Source: Vermamoeba vermiformis (taxonomy: Eukaryota > Tubulinea > Echinamoebida). From it: a DNA stretch of 64,000 bases. The notes below the pieces were generated by a model. That model worked only from the letters and a program-made list of their open reading frames with translations. It did no database searches and was not told the origin of the DNA. Location: the NCBI GenBank assembly GCA_045837725.1, contig JBEWZL010000260.1, forward strand, positions 656,739-720,738, written 5' to 3'. How positions within the stretch are numbered: the first letter of the stretch is position 1; the number at the start of each line of letters is the position of its first letter. The position numbers were made by a program, and so were the translations under genes. Below are positions 1 to 13,100 of this stretch, piece by piece.

Positions 1-578
1 ATGCGCCACATCAATAGGCTTGTCGCTAATTTTGCTCCATTGTTGAATGAGTTCTAAGGACAGTTTATGGAAATCCGGGATCCATTGCTTGACCGCATCA
101 AAATGGAAAGGCGGTGATAAAACTGATCGATAACGTCTAAAAAATGGTTGGTACTCATAATTATATTTAAATTAGTGCTATTACCTCCATTGGTCGCCAT
201 TAGATGAGCTAACTCCATTTTTCAAAAATTCAGCCGCAGCAGGGAATACATTTAATCGTGCTTTAGGCATATCCTCAGGATTGGATAATACAAACTATGC
301 ATAATCAATTAATATCCATTTAATAGGATACGATCTTGCAAATATGTTTATACCTTAGCGGCATCTGGATGTTGCGCGATAAGCGCTGTGAAGCCAGGAG
401 TGACGAGTTTAGTGAATTTAGCATTATTAATCTTTGCTAGTCGTTGAGCAAGCAATTTAGTGCCGAATAAGAACTCGTATAGTGACACGCCTTCGTAATT
501 GCCGTACTTGGCTTGATGCGATCTGACTTTGAGAGCAATTAACGCTCCGATAATGAATACTACTACTATGGCCCACAT
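1..578 (-). CDS. Cytochrome P450, N-terminal part (runs off the window)
   Basis: Three exons read on the minus strand: 354-578, 185-294 and 1-136, with introns 295-353 and 137-184. The start at 578 gives MWAIVVVFIIGALIAL, a membrane anchor typical of microsomal P450s, which face the cytosol from the ER. The body then carries VLSNPEDMPK and, after the second intron, RRYRSVLSPPFHFDAVK. The latter matches the helix C region of P450s, where W/R-x-x-R-R contacts the haem propionates and the text continues SPxF. The haem Cys loop and the ExxR motif lie beyond position 1 and cannot be checked. P450s are haem mono-oxygenases; the substrate cannot be inferred. An upstream in-frame ATG at 659 would add a poor basic stretch, so 578 is preferred. 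Confidence 0.85.
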
Positions 579-1021
579 GTTAATATAATATTTAATAGAT
601 GAAATAGACAATACGCGCAAAAATATACTAGGTAACCGCGAAAATATTGTTACGAGCAATTATTTTGTTCCGATAGAAAATTAATTGACGTGTGTGCGGA
701 TTAAATTATTTACGGCCGTAATATTGTATCACCATATTATTATTACGTCATTTCATAGTTATTTTTCCGATCTTTACTGAAATAAAATTCATTTGTAAAA
801 GTCAAGGTATGATCTTCAGCTGACTTACTAGTAAACTCTAAGTCTAAAAAAGACAATGCCCACTATTAATGCAAAATCTACTATACTAGCGATGATTATA
901 AATATTAGTGCTCTTCAGTTCAGCTTGCAAAAAACTGATCTAAACAGTTGTGTTGTGCTTCGTTAACAAAGAATTTCGTTTAATTAGAATCTTATTAACG
1001 TGCGCTATAAAGAAGACCACT
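579..1021. other. Divergent intergenic region
   Basis: AT-rich spacer between the leftward P450 and the rightward aspartic protease; it must hold both promoters. No further gene or clear motif is seen. Confidence 0.6.
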
Positions 1022-2680
1022 ATGCTCGGCAAACTATTGGCGCTGTTCGCTGTCGTGGCGTTAACAACGCAGATCCACGCTCAATCCAGTATTTCACTGC
1101 CTTTGTGCGGCAACTTCAATGAAATATATATGTACTACGTGCACGTTAGTGTTGGTACCCCAGGCAACGATTTCACAGTGGTAGTTGATACTGGAAGGTG
1201 CGTAGTAAATTTCTGGATCGATCCATCCTTAAAAACTTTACTACACAAATTTGATTAATACGGCAAAAATATGCAACAATTTTGATAAAATATTTCTAAT
1301 ATTTTTTAATGTTCAGCTCCGACCTCCTCGTTCCGGATGTGAATTGCAAACCCTGCTTTGGCGGTAATAACAGATCTCACACATATATTTCAATATTAAT
1401 ACCTAATATAGGCAACAGACAATACTACTACAACGGCACTCGTTCATCGAGTTCACAAGCCATCAGTTGTGACGGCACTTCACCGTACAATTGCCAGGCC
1501 TGCACCTTAGACAGTAAGTGACCAATCCCCGCACGATTGTACTCACACGTGTTGCTAGAGAAGTGCATGTTCACCATTCCCTACGCGGGCATTGAAGAGG
1601 TCGCCAATATGTATCAAGACACGGTCAATGTGGCTGACACGAGTGTCTCGGCCGTGTTTGGCTCGATCACGGACATCAAGCAGAACATGCGCAAACGTAC
1701 GTGAAGATACTAGGGGATGGGATATATATATACTAACACTAGTCGCAGGCCACGCAAACAGTGTGCTGCAGTTCAATCCCGCGCACTATCCTGAAGGCAT
1801 GTGGGGCATGGCCTATTCATCGCTCAACGCTGCTGGTGCTGCGCCGTTGTTCGACGTGTTGGTGCGTGCATTGCTGAGTGCTCGAGACTGTCATCTTAAC
1901 AGCACATTATTAGGTCGAGAATGGACTCCCCAATCAGTTCTCGTTGTGCATGAACACGGTCCAAGGCGGTGGTCTGTTGACCCTCGGCGCCATCGACACT
2001 ACTGGGTACGTATATAACGACACTAGGCAAGCAAGGTGCATGCATTAATATCCTTATTAGTGCCAATGTGCAGTACACACCGATCATCAAAGAACGCTTC
2101 TACAACGTGTTCATTCAAGACATGCAAGTCAACGGCTATTCACTCGGTCTCGATCCGTCAGTCTACAACACACAGTACGTGCCATTAACAGCCCTGTGAA
2201 CACGATATTAATCGCAATTCCAGGAACACGATTGTTGACAGCGGCACTCCGACCATGACCGTGCCGACAGCCGTGTGGCAAGGCATGCTGCGTCTGTTCA
2301 ATAAGATGTGCGACGAGACACCCTTGCCCGGTGTGTGCATCGACATTCAAGCCCCCAATGCCACGCTGTTTGACGGTGTGTGCTACGAGCTGACTGACGA
2401 TCAGATCGCGCAGTTCCCGACCTTGTCATTCACGCTCAAGAACAATGTCGTGCTCACGTACGAGCCCCAAGCATATTTGCAGACACTGTGGTACTGCGAC
2501 AGCGCTGAGGCCCGAAATGGCGGCACAATGGTCGGATTCGGTGTGCAAGAAGATCCATCCGGATTCGGAACTGTGTTTGGCGCAACATTCATGCAACAAT
2601 ACACTACGATATTTGACCGCGACAATGTGCGCATTGGATTCACGAGAGATTTGCCCTGTCAGAGCTCTTTGTGCTATTAA
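1022..2680 (+). CDS. Secreted pepsin-like aspartic protease (family A1)
   Basis: Eight exons join in frame (1022-1197, 1317-1363, 1412-1513, 1559-1696, 1749-1861, 1914-2005, 2061-2174, 2224-2680) to give 412 residues. The signal peptide is MLGKLLALFAVVALTTQIHA. The first catalytic Asp lies in VVDTGSSDLLVP, whose DTGS is split by intron 1. The second lies in IVDSGTPTMTVP, just after intron 7. LTLGAIDTTG and FGATFMQQYTTIFDRDNVRIGF are the usual A1 landmarks near the middle and C-terminus. Both lobes are complete. There is almost no room for the usual 40-50 residue propeptide between the signal peptide and the VSVGTPG strand, which is unusual for a zymogen protease. Probable role: lysosomal or extracellular proteolysis at acid pH. 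Confidence 0.92.
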
Positions 2681-2791
2681 TTCAGATCCGGACAATATTC
2701 GTCGACAAATAAAAAATTACAGAACTTAAGGCAAGGTCAATATTATTTATGTACAAATGATGCCATCTATGTTACAACTCGGTTCGTGCCA

Positions 2792-4496
2792 TTATACGAG
2801 AGTGCTGAGCTCTTGTTGCAAAGCAGTCATCAGCGCGCTCTTCGAATTAATCGTCGCTTGTTGCCGCGCAATTTTAGCTTCCAAACGGCCCTACACATAA
2901 CCATGTAAGTCCTAGTACTTGACTAATACTACGCTCTTATCGGCTACTTACGCGCATCACTTCGTTGAGTTCTAACGGCACTGCGGCAATGTCGCCGTCG
3001 ACTTGTTTTTGCAGCGCTGCGATGTCGGACTGAATGCGCGCCAATTGTTCTTGCAGCTCTGCAACGCGTGGATTGACCGCTACAACAATATGATAAGAAA
3101 CGTAGTCATAATAGTGCGGCCTATAATCCTTACGCTTGGCTTCTTGTACAATTTTCATCGGCTCGGGTGCGGATGTAGCAGTATTATTATTATTAGTTAC
3201 CGCTGTAGGTGCCGTCTCTGGTGCAGTCGCTTGAGCTTTTGGCGCCTTTTTCCTGTAATTTGAGCGATTAGAACTGCTACACAGACAAAATTTCCTTTTT
3301 AGGAAATAGGTTATCGATCTGTTCCAGTACGTACTTGCGTTCTTTCTTCTCTTTAGGCTCGCCTTCTTTTTCTTCCTTCTTTTTTCGTGGCTTCTTCGGT
3401 TTCTTGCCCTCTTCACCTGCAGCAGTCGCAGTTCCATCACCAGTAGCCGCGGCGCCATCTGCTGGTTGAGCTCCATCCGCCGCAGCCTCGCCCTTTTTTC
3501 TTCGTTTCTTCTTAGGCTTCTCTCCATTCTCGCCGTCAGCTCCCTCCTCGCCTTCTGTTTTTCTTTTGCGTTTTTTGGGCGTTTTCTTCTCGCCTTCTGG
3601 TTGCGCTGGCAAACCCATCTCTTTCAACAACTCGCTTTCATGCACAATTTCAATATCTACATATAAGGATAGCTCATTAATATATTGATCGTATAATGCG
3701 CTCTCTAAGGCTTACTTTCGCTTGCAGCGTACGCATCTCCTCGCATGCGGCGCAACAATTCTTCTTCTGCGGCCAAAACTTCTTCTCGCTATAAATAGCG
3801 TTATAATTAATGTACGTATATTGGTTTCAGTTAGTAATTTTAACGTACAGGAACTTCAGGACGTTTTCTGAATTTTCTTTGACGGATGTTCTTCGTGGCT
3901 GGAGTGACGCCCATATCAACTAGTCTATAGTTATGATCGTATAGTTTAGGAGGAGGCGCTGCCTCCTCTCCTTCTTTCTTCTCTTCGTTGTCTTTTTTCT
4001 CTTCCACGAGCAGCATCTGCGTTTGCAAATTAGCTCGACTGGATCACGATCGATAAATAATGTTTCGCTGAATGTAAATATCTAATGAATATTACCTGTC
4101 CTATATCCCCGCTCTTATAATATGACCGCATATCAAGCGTTTTGTGTGTTTCGACGACGCAAGGCAGATCGACCAAAGTTAATTTGTATTCTTGACCTTC
4201 GACAACAAATTTTCCATGCCGAGAATCTATAATAATATTATTTATAATTTATTCAACGCGTTTTAGACCAAAATAAATATTTCAGAATTTTTAGTAATTT
4301 TTGTTTTATTTAATTTTCAGATGTTCTTCACTGTATAACTTTGTTGCTTCGCCATATCACTATATCAATTATTATTACCTGTAAATGAAAATTCTACTTC
4401 GTCTAAATCATTATCTTTCATCATGTGATGGATTTGCTTCGCCACCTCGGGTGGTACTCGCAATAAAAATTGTTCTTCCAAGCCAACATCGGTCAT
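2792..4496 (-). CDS. TAF7: TAF7-like subunit of the general transcription factor TFIID
   Basis: The start at 4496 gives MTDVGLEEQFLLRVPPEVA, the characteristic TAFII55 opening (E-x-Q-F-x-L-R-x-P). The next exon carries DSRHGKFVVEGQEYKLTLVD, LPCVVETHKT and YYKSGDIGQ, matching the TAFII55 core. A later exon has YRLVDMGVTPATKNIRQRKF, the GITPP..N.R.R.F element. Downstream comes a Lys/Glu-rich, Ala-rich low-complexity region (about 3280-3645), then a coiled-coil C-terminus beginning VAELQEQLARIQSD and ending at a TAA at 2792-2794. TAF7 sits on TAF1 in TFIID and regulates its activity in the nucleus. The charged linker is longer and more repetitive than usual. Exon borders in the linker are approximate. 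Confidence 0.88.
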
Positions 4497-4861
4497 TTTA
4501 ACTAAAATATGAATATGTTGGTACTTGTGTTATTTACAATGAAAAAAATTGCAAGTCGTTCAAGGCGCAGAAAAAGAGCGAAAAAGTTGGTCAGAAAAAT
4601 TTCAACGGCTAGAGGGAAGGCTGTTACTGGATTAGACAGATGTAATATCGGCATTGCATAAACTTGTTACTTGTATCTCCGTTTTATTACTGAAATTGTA
4701 TTAGATAAAAAGAGTTCTCAAAAAATAATTCACTTGCCTGCAAATGTCTTTGGCAAACTCAGACCTGCAAACATTTTGTCTAATTTCTTGTTTCAGACTG
4801 AACGCCACTAGATACCACCAGATACCAGTACAATAATAAATACTTCCTTATTAACGGTGCA
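4497..4861. other. Divergent intergenic region
   Basis: Spacer between the TAF7 start and the start of the P-loop NTPase gene. Nothing else recognised. Confidence 0.5.
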
Positions 4862-6000
4862 ATGCAAGCATTAAAAACACGAGCCCTAAATGGACTGCGC
4901 TATGTAGCTACAGTTGGCAAGTCGTTGCTCAAATAGCGTTACGCGTGCTGACCAGATCGTTTAATAGGCGTAGGGCTATTAGCACTGGAGGCTGGAGATC
5001 GTTTAATAGAAAAGCACCAAAAGTCGCAGATTCGTCGTGCGTTTCTCAACAAACAAAAATTAAAACAGAAGCCTCTGTCCACCGACTTCTCTCCTATAAA
5101 AACCCCTCATTTTGAATGGGCCATAGACAATACCTTAGAAGCCAATCGAAGAGAGCAATTGACGGTGATCCACGGAAAAGAAAAGATCGGCAAATCCGCG
5201 TACATTACTATCGCAACTCAACAAAAATACTTCTCCTGGAGCTCGCTACGTTGATGTTAGAAAAATTTACGATTCTCTTGAAGATAAATCGTTGGTGCTG
5301 CCGGCTGCTTTAGCCGAAGCCCTAAACGTAAATCTGAGATTTGTTGGCAACAGTTTGGTTAGTCAAATCTTTCCAAGTAAGAAATCATACCATTATTGCC
5401 ATTTTGCTTATATTAGTTAAAGTAATGCGAGTCAACGGCGAAAGACAGCTGGATTTACTCTTGCGGATGTACGGGGCGGTAAACAAACAAATTCGCAGAG
5501 AGAAGAACTATGCACCTGTGATAGTCCTAGATAATCTCCACGATGACATTATCGAGTCTCAGCGATCTGAATTCTATTATCTAGCTGGCATGGCCATCAA
5601 TTTTGGAACAAATGCGTCCGTGATCGGACAAGGCCGCTTTGTGTTCGTTACAAATGGGAACAAACTCGAGTATCACTCAGTGTATCCTTGTAAGTGCTGA
5701 ATAGTGCCATTCAGTGCATACTTTAACTAACGGATGCGCATTTATCAAGGTGAGTTCCGCGTGGTCGAGTTTCCAGTACACGACGCTAAGAATGGCGCAG
5801 TTAGCTGCTACAGAACAAAACGAAGATGAGTTTGCAACGCTCGAGTGAGTTAACTGACAGTACTTGGCGGCAATAACACGCAGCATTGTACCAATCACAA
5901 GTTATTGGCACTGAACAGCGAAATGGAAAAGTACATCCAATTCGAAGGCCGAATAAATCACCAAATATATTTGGAAGAGGCCCTAATTCTACCGAACTAA
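4862..6000 (+). pseudogene. P-loop NTPase (AAA/STAND-like), apparently frameshifted
   Basis: The first exon reads MQALKTRALNGLRYVATVGK, basic and resembling a mitochondrial presequence. After a short intron the frame continues through TPHFEWAIDNTLEANRREQL to a Walker A, VIHGKEKIGKSA (near 5170-5205). The continuation NTSPGARYVDVRKIYDSLED is in another frame, reached by the loss of one A from the AAAAA run near 5222-5228. No GT-AG intron explains the switch. A Walker B, VIVLDNLHDDI, lies near 5518-5550. After the intron following position 5692, the frame FRVVEFPVHDAKNGA meets a TGA at 5827-5829, but the last exon, ending NHQIYLEEALILPN, is well formed. Two frame problems in a conserved ATPase suggest gene decay; sequencing error in homopolymers is the alternative. 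The precise family is not recognised. Confidence 0.55.
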
Positions 6001-6286
6001 TTGGCGTTTTAATTATTATTTTTAGCAATTTTTTGAATTTCATAACGGGCTTTTCGTTCAATTTGTTGTTAAAAAAACGGATCGTGTCATAGTTGAATTA
6101 GATGTCATTTAACTTACCTTGACGCCATCACTTGATTATCGAAATATTATTGCATGCTCAGAGTCCTTGATGTTGAATGTTGAGTCGTGTTGCTCCTGCG
6201 GTTGGCAAAGTAACGACAATTTTCAAAAGCCAAAAATCGGTGGAGTGCCGTTATTTCAAGAGTCTCACTTTAACTAAGTACCATAT

Positions 6287-8747
6287 ATGAAGTATTATAT
6301 ATTTATATTGTGCGTAGTAGCTGCTGTTTGGGCTGCCTCCATCCCACTTGGCAGAACGCGCATGGAAAATCTCATGTACACCCAGCACCACGTCCCTGCT
6401 GGATGGCGCAGTATTGAAAAGATTAATACTAAGCAAGATTTGCACCTAATTATTGCTTTGAAACAACGCAACGTCGATCGCTTGTTGGAAATTTTCAATG
6501 CCGTCTCAGACCCCAACTCTAAACGTAAGATTGCGATAGATTTGTATTATATCATTACGCTTTAAATTATGATAATTATTTCTGATTTATTTCCTGTAGA
6601 ATATGGAAAGTTTTTGACAATTGATGAAATCCATTCTTTGGTCGCTCCTGCGCCTTACGCTGTCGATGCTGTCGCCAGTTGGTTGAAGGTAATCATCCAT
6701 AATATTATATGCACGATCAAATATTGATACACTCAATAATACTTTCAACTACTTAGCAAAACAATGCCAAATCCGTCGAGCACAAGAACGATTTCCTCGA
6801 AGTAGTTATCGACGTTATGGACGCCAATAAGATGTTGGCATGCGAGTTCCACCGCTTCGAGCACCGAGCCAGCGGCAAGCGTCTCATCCGTTCCGCGACA
6901 GCTTACAGCGTGCCGTCAGATCTGGTGCAGCACATTGACTTTGTCGGAGGTGTGACGCACTTCCCTAAAGTCCGCAAACCAATCATCAACAGCGCTGTCA
7001 AGAACGCGAAGGGTCCCGATGGCGAGACCTTGTTGGACTTGCAAGTGACCCCGTGGCTGTTGCGCGGCCTGTACTCGGTGGGTGATGTGCAGGGCAAGTC
7101 GAGCAAGAACTCGCAGTGCGTGGCTCAGTTCTTGGAAGAGTACTACACGCAAGGTAAGACTGCACTAACCTGCGATGAGTGACACGTGTCATATTGAACT
7201 GCTGACACTTGACATCTTTGCAGTGGATTTGGACGAATTCTTTTTGTTGTTCTACCGCCAGGCCCTGGGCAACAGTCCCACGTTGATTGGTCCCGATCAC
7301 TTCCCTGCTGGCACTGAAGCCAGTCTCGACATCCAATACATCATGAGTGTTGGTGCGTAGCAGCTAATCATACATACCACTATTCACCACTAACACGCTG
7401 TTGTGACTGCAGGTGCCAATGTTCCCACCGTGTTTTGGAGCAATCCTGGCCGTCACGAGGGTCAAGAACCGTTCTTGAAGTGGCTCGTTGACGTTGACAA
7501 CACTCAAAACCCTCCTTATGTCATCTCTGTCAGGTACGAATGCGATGATTGACGCCATTATAAATCACTTGTTAATGTCCTCGTGCAGCTACGGTGACGA
7601 CGAGAACAGTTTGAGCTTGGACTACACGAACAGAATCAACATTGAGTTCGTCAAGCAAGGTACGATCTTATTGCCTAAAATAAGACTGATCTAACGTGCA
7701 TGACAGGTGTGAGAGGTATTTCGTTCTTATTCGCTTCAGGTGACGATGGTGTTGGTGGATCTGACTTCGGTGACTGCAACCAATTCGTGCCTAGTAAGTG
7801 TCATTGCCTTATTTGGTAATCTTTTACTTATCTTTTTCAGACTACCCTGCCAGCTCTCCTTACGTCACTGCTGTTGGTGGTACCACTCTCGACGGCTGGT
7901 TTGAGGTACGTGCCGTGATATGACACGTGTCAAAGTGTCACTTGTAACGTTCCTTTTTTAGACCGGCAATGAAGTCGTGAACGGACTGTCAGGCGGTGGT
8001 TTCTCGAACTACTTCTTCCGTCCTAATTACCAGCGCGAGGCTGTGAACGCTTATTTGGTCAATGAACTGTAAGTCTCGTTCATGAACGGAACTTGACACG
8101 TAAATTTATCAATTAGTCTCGTTAATTTTGACTAATGACACTTTGTGTTCCACGTGTCAAAGTGTCACTTTAATACATTATTGACGCCTCCTCGTGCAGT
8201 AAATCATTGCCGCCATACTCGTACTGGAACACCACTGGCCGTGCGTACCCCGATGTCTCGGCACTCTCAGCCAACTACGTGATCGTGACCAATCTGATCC
8301 CCGTGCCCGGTGTGGCAGGCACGAGTTGTGCCGCACCAGTGTTCAGCGGTGTGATGGCACTGCTCAATGACTTGCGGCTGCAGAATGGCAAGAGTCCGCT
8401 CGGCTTTTTGAACCCCTTGCTCTACGACATGGCAGTGAAATATCCCAAAACTTTCACCGACATCACGCAAGGTATATTTTGGGCTATTTTTTAGTTTTGG
8501 ATCGAGCTATTCTTGGGCGTATATTAATTGCTGGTATTAATAGGCTCTAACCCTGGTTGCGGAACCGACGGATTTCCCGCGGCAGCTGGATGGGATCCCA
8601 GCAGTGGTCTTGGTATGTTATCGCTTACAATTGAACGAGGGGTCACGCGATCCGTCTCGACATCCACCAGAAAGCTGAAATCCTAATCGCTTGAATTTAG
8701 GTTCTCCTAACTATGCTGAGATGGCCAAGGTCATTTTGAATTATTAG
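6287..8747 (+). CDS. Tripeptidyl-peptidase 1-like sedolisin (family S53)
   Basis: About 12 exons with introns of 45-130 bp. The signal peptide is MKYYIFILCVVAAVWAASIP. A pro-domain follows (HHVPAGWRSIEKI to the FLEVVIDVMD region). The catalytic domain shows FWSNPGRHEGQEPFLKWL, SYGDDENSL, then FLFASGDDGVGGSD (oxyanion Asp region), AVGGTTLDGW, and the nucleophile Ser in AGTSCAAPVFSG. The end, GWDPSSGLGSPNYAEM, belongs to the sedolisin calcium-binding region. Order and spacing match TPP1, the acid lysosomal protease that removes N-terminal tripeptides. The GTS motif has Cys after Ser where many relatives have Ala. The last exon is tiny (GSPNYAEMAKVILNY) and stops at 8745-8747, followed by an AATAAA signal at about 8764. 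Confidence 0.93.
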
Positions 8748-8895
8748 AGCGCTTGGTTCATTCAATAAAGGTACATCTGCGCCTTTACAAAAACATTTTG
8801 GCTATTTTATATACTTTGTCTTTACAATATGAGGTATTTGGGCGATGAACTTGCCCTATACAACTAATTATCAAGCGTAAGCTTCTCATCGAGCT

Positions 8896-9779
8896 TTAAG
8901 CTTGCAATTTGCTCTTCTTAGCAGCTTGTTCTTCGACTGCGGCATCCGCATCCAATTTACGCTTGACGCCTTGCTTATCCTCGGCCTCTTGTGCTTCAAT
9001 GGCATCCGTGAGCTCTTGAATGGGGATCTTAGTCACTTGCTTCACTTTGAGCATCGTGCTCGCCAGCACATCTTCACCGATAGCACTTGCCTTCAATCTT
9101 TCGACAGCAGTCTTTTTCTGCTCATCGCTGCAATTACCGGTAAATATTTGAACAATAACAAAAGACATTCTACGCAATATTGCCGTATCAAAGTAAATTT
9201 TAAGCAGATTTCGCGACTTAGTTTCAGACCACTGATTTACCTTAGTTTCTCCTTCAAAGCAGGGACCATGTGATACTCCTCACGCAAGATATGAACTCTC
9301 TCGTTCATAAACATGCCAACTAAGAAGTCGTGGAGCTCTTGCATCAAGTGCGAGCTAATCTCACGGCCTAAAAGTTGATCGAGTGTTTCAAACTCGTGCA
9401 GCTTGTAGGTATGATCGACTTCGTACGAGCCATGCAAGTAAGGAGCCTTGTCGTCAATCGAGGAGAGCAATTCCTCCTCGATCTGAGTGTGCAAGGTAAA
9501 CTTTTCTTTCATCAACGTGAGCTGAGAATTAGATGAGTCAGATCAGCCGAAAGAAGGTCTTCCCTATCGTAGAATAGCACTTACTGATTGTTTGAGGTCA
9601 TTGAAGCCTTGCGGGTCCAAAGAGATACGCAGCGGATCGAGCATCTTGAGCGCGACAGCAGCCATCTCTTTGTATTCGTGGTGGATCTTCAAAAATGTAT
9701 CGGTGAACTCGTCGCCTGTCAAGTTAAGTTCATTCTTGTCCAAGAGATGCAGCTTCTTCTTCAATAAGTCCATAGCCAT
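8896..9779 (-). CDS. Hemerythrin-like (HHE) domain protein with a nuclear-type tail
   Basis: Three exons. The start at 9779 (MAMDLLKKKLHLLDKNEL) is in good ATG context. Candidate metal ligands occur in hemerythrin order: FLKIHHEYKEM, LHTQIEEELL (H-x3-E), EVDHTYKLHEF, and ERVHILREEYHMVP. The second exon ends in PALKEKLR; the last exon has helical DEQKKTAVERLKAS and a lysine-rich tail, GVKRKLDADAA...AAKKSKLQA, that resembles a nuclear localisation signal. HHE domains bind a di-iron centre and serve in O2, iron or redox sensing. The spacing of the third and fourth His motifs is not textbook, so iron binding is inferred. Confidence 0.7.
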
Positions 9780-10197
9780 GTTTGATGAATTAGTTTTTTT
9801 GAGATGTAGCTTTGATGTTTTCAATCCGAAAACAAAGAGAATAATGGAGTGAAAATTTATCGCTGCCGAAATATCCTTTTGTAATTTTGATCAGGGGAAG
9901 AAACAGAATTGGAAGAAAATCCATTCAAAAAGCAGAAATTTGTAGCAGATCTCACCTAACTGACTAAAAAAATTGAAATTCGTTCTTTAGATATCTAAAA
10001 CAGTATTTTCATCGCGCGAGGGCCTATTTGTAGATCGACATGCCCTGATTTACCATACTGGACGGAAAGCGCTCCCAGATCAAGTTATTTCGAAAGAATT
10101 TTATCTTCCTCGCTACTGTACATTATATTTACATTGAGGTCCTTTCAAGCCATCAAAATCAATCTACATCAATAAGCTTATCTAGACTAGATTGATC
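9780..10197. other. Intergenic spacer
   Basis: Between the start of the hemerythrin-like gene and the 3' end of the 7TM gene. No feature recognised. Confidence 0.5.
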
Positions 10198-13100
10198 TTA
10201 TACATTGTCCGCTGCCAAACCACTACGCGGGCTATCGATGGCGGTAGACAGGCGCGAGTTATCAACCATGATAGACAGGCGCAAGCTCTCAACGTTGGTA
10301 GACAGACGCGAGCTATCAACCATGGTAGACAGACGCGAACTATCAATCATGGTAGACAGGCGCGAGCTATCAATCATGGTAGACAGACGCGAGGTATCAA
10401 CGGCGGCAGAGAGGCGCGGTGTGGAAGGAGCACTCGAGGTCTTGCCAGTCGACGCAGTGGACATGTGGCGATCTTTGCCTGCATTGGCTGGCTTGGGATT
10501 GATCATCATCAGCACTGAGCACGAGCTGAGCGTCATCAGCGACCACAGGGCAAATAGACCAGCATCTATTGGAACATATTCTTAAGTACGATGTCGTATA
10601 ATACCGATTTTAAGTAGGCTTACAGTAAGAGATCGGATCCAATATGAAGTCGATCAGCAACACGTGCAAGACTGCCATCGAGATCATTGAAAACCCATTC
10701 AAAATGAGAAATCTGATGTAAACGTGTTAGTATATAGCTATTGAAAATAATTTGAAGACTTACCTCGTTTGTTTTTGCACGATCTCTTTCTTAAAGAATG
10801 AAAGTCCCTCGACCCGTTTGATCGCCCTAAACACAGAGCCTAATTAGAATTCACGTACATGACTTTCAATATTCGTTATAGGTGCCTACCTCAGCACTAA
10901 TGCACCAAGGATTATGAACATGATAGCTAACAAAGCTGTAATACTGGCGTACACCACACCGCTCGCCAACACAATCGTGCGATTCTCTTTGTTCAAGCCA
11001 CGCAGTAGACCCACTGTTAGATCAACGCCGATGAATAGAACTCCAACTCCGATGAAGGCATAACGTGTTTTTGATAGCCTAAAGCAATTTGTTAGCATTC
11101 GAACGAGATTGCGGTTAGATCAGCGCGTGCTTACCAAACGAATTTTCGAGGAATGCTTGACGACGGCTTCAAGACATTATCGATCCAGAAGAAGCAGATA
11201 GCTACAGTAGCCATATACCAAAAGGCGTTGGGCAGTTGTTGCAGGACGCTGGATGTGAGGTAAGTGTAAACTCCGCGCATGTTGAGTGGATCTCCGGCAT
11301 AGACAGCTCGGAACACCGCGCTGATAATCTCAAACACGATCATAATACTAGGGAACTATCAATTGTCGTCTGAAAAGAATGAGAAGTCAGATCAACGAAT
11401 CGCCAGTACAAATTAGTAAAATTCAGATTGAAGATTCTGCGTATTATTTCGATCGATAAACATAGGAATAATTCAATGAGAAGTATTAACATCATTAATG
11501 AGCATACCTTGAGTTGTGGTTGAAGAGCAAGATCCATTTGTACACGCCAAAGCCGATTACCACAGCGCTAAATACGACCATAACGATGGTAAACAAGTTG
11601 ATAAGGCCATCATTAGAGCTATAATAGCATTCTTATTAGTAACTACGCTCATAATTTCGATATCAATTTCGCAATTTAAATTCAGTCAAAAGAGATCTGG
11701 TACGTACACTGAATCCCAAGGGTTTGGATCATTAGCTGGAAGTGCAACCACTAGTGTCTATAATAGTACAATCGGAGTTAGTTTTCTGAACCACAATGCG
11801 AATCACATCCAGCGCTATCTTACAGATGCGACTTGAGAAGAGTAATCCGCGAGAGTATTGAAGTCATCGTTGGAAATCTCGAAGATAGGTATAGACACGG
11901 TAATATCCGAGCTATAATAACAGTGATTAGTACGCGCTCTATATATCAAATTTCCTTTTTTAGATCCGCAACAATTTAAAAACGTAGCGACACCTGTCAC
12001 GGTCAATAAAAATTATTTTGCTTCGCGATTACACAGTATCTGTATTAGTTTTGTAAATTTCGGGCGTAAATGATTCTTATTGAATTAATTAATGCGAGAA
12101 TATATTATTACCAACGAATCCGTTTACATACCCTGTATCTTGTTTTTTGTACTTTCCATAACCAGGCTCGCCTTCTACTGCAATAATAATAGCCACAGCA
12201 CCTGCTTGTTCAGCATTCCTATGAAATTGAATTGTGAATCAGCAGAAATTAACGCGAATTCACAAAACTAAATTGCAAGTGTAAACGACCGGAAATTACG
12301 TAAATATATGATGGCATGCGCATATGAATACTTACCATGCTTGTTGTAATGAGCTGCAGCCCTTGAAACTCGTCATGACTATCTTCCCGGTCAGATTCAG
12401 CGCAGGATCATCAAAACTCTGGCCCACGGGCACAATCTCGGTGAACTTTCCGTTGTTGTTCTTCTTTGTCTTATCTGAATTAGGGTTAGCTTGTGGTGGT
12501 TTGCCGCGCTTTTTGTCCGAGGGTGCATCTAGAAAAAATTAAAATTCGTTAGTAAATCGCAGAGAATCTTTTGGGAATTGTTTACTTTCGCTCCCAGGAG
12601 TCTCTTGAGGATCCTCGGTTTGAGGATTATTCGGTTCTGCTTTAGGAGGCTTACCATGAGGAGTATCGCCGTTGTTGTTTGGATTGTCGTTCGATCCGCC
12701 TGCTTGTGGAGGCTGTCCGTGCGGCGAGTTGTTGTTACCATTGTTGCCGTTATTGTCCGCTTGTGGGGGCGAGTTGTTATTGCCATTATTGCCGTTGTTG
12801 CCTGCTTGTGGGGGCGAGTTGTTGTTACCATTGTTGCCATTGTTTCCATTATTACCGTTGTTATTATTGTTACCATTATTGCCGTTGTTTCCATTGTTGC
12901 CATTGTTATTATTGTTGCCGTTGTTGCCATTATTGCCTGCTTGTGGGGGCTTTCCATGCGGCGAGTTGTTATTACCATTGTTGCCGTTGTTGCCATTGTT
13001 ACTTCCATTGTTTCCGTTGTTGTTATTATTACCGTTGTTGCCATTGTTGTTATTATTGTTGCCATTGTTGCCGTTGTTTCCATTGTTCGATCCGGTTGGC

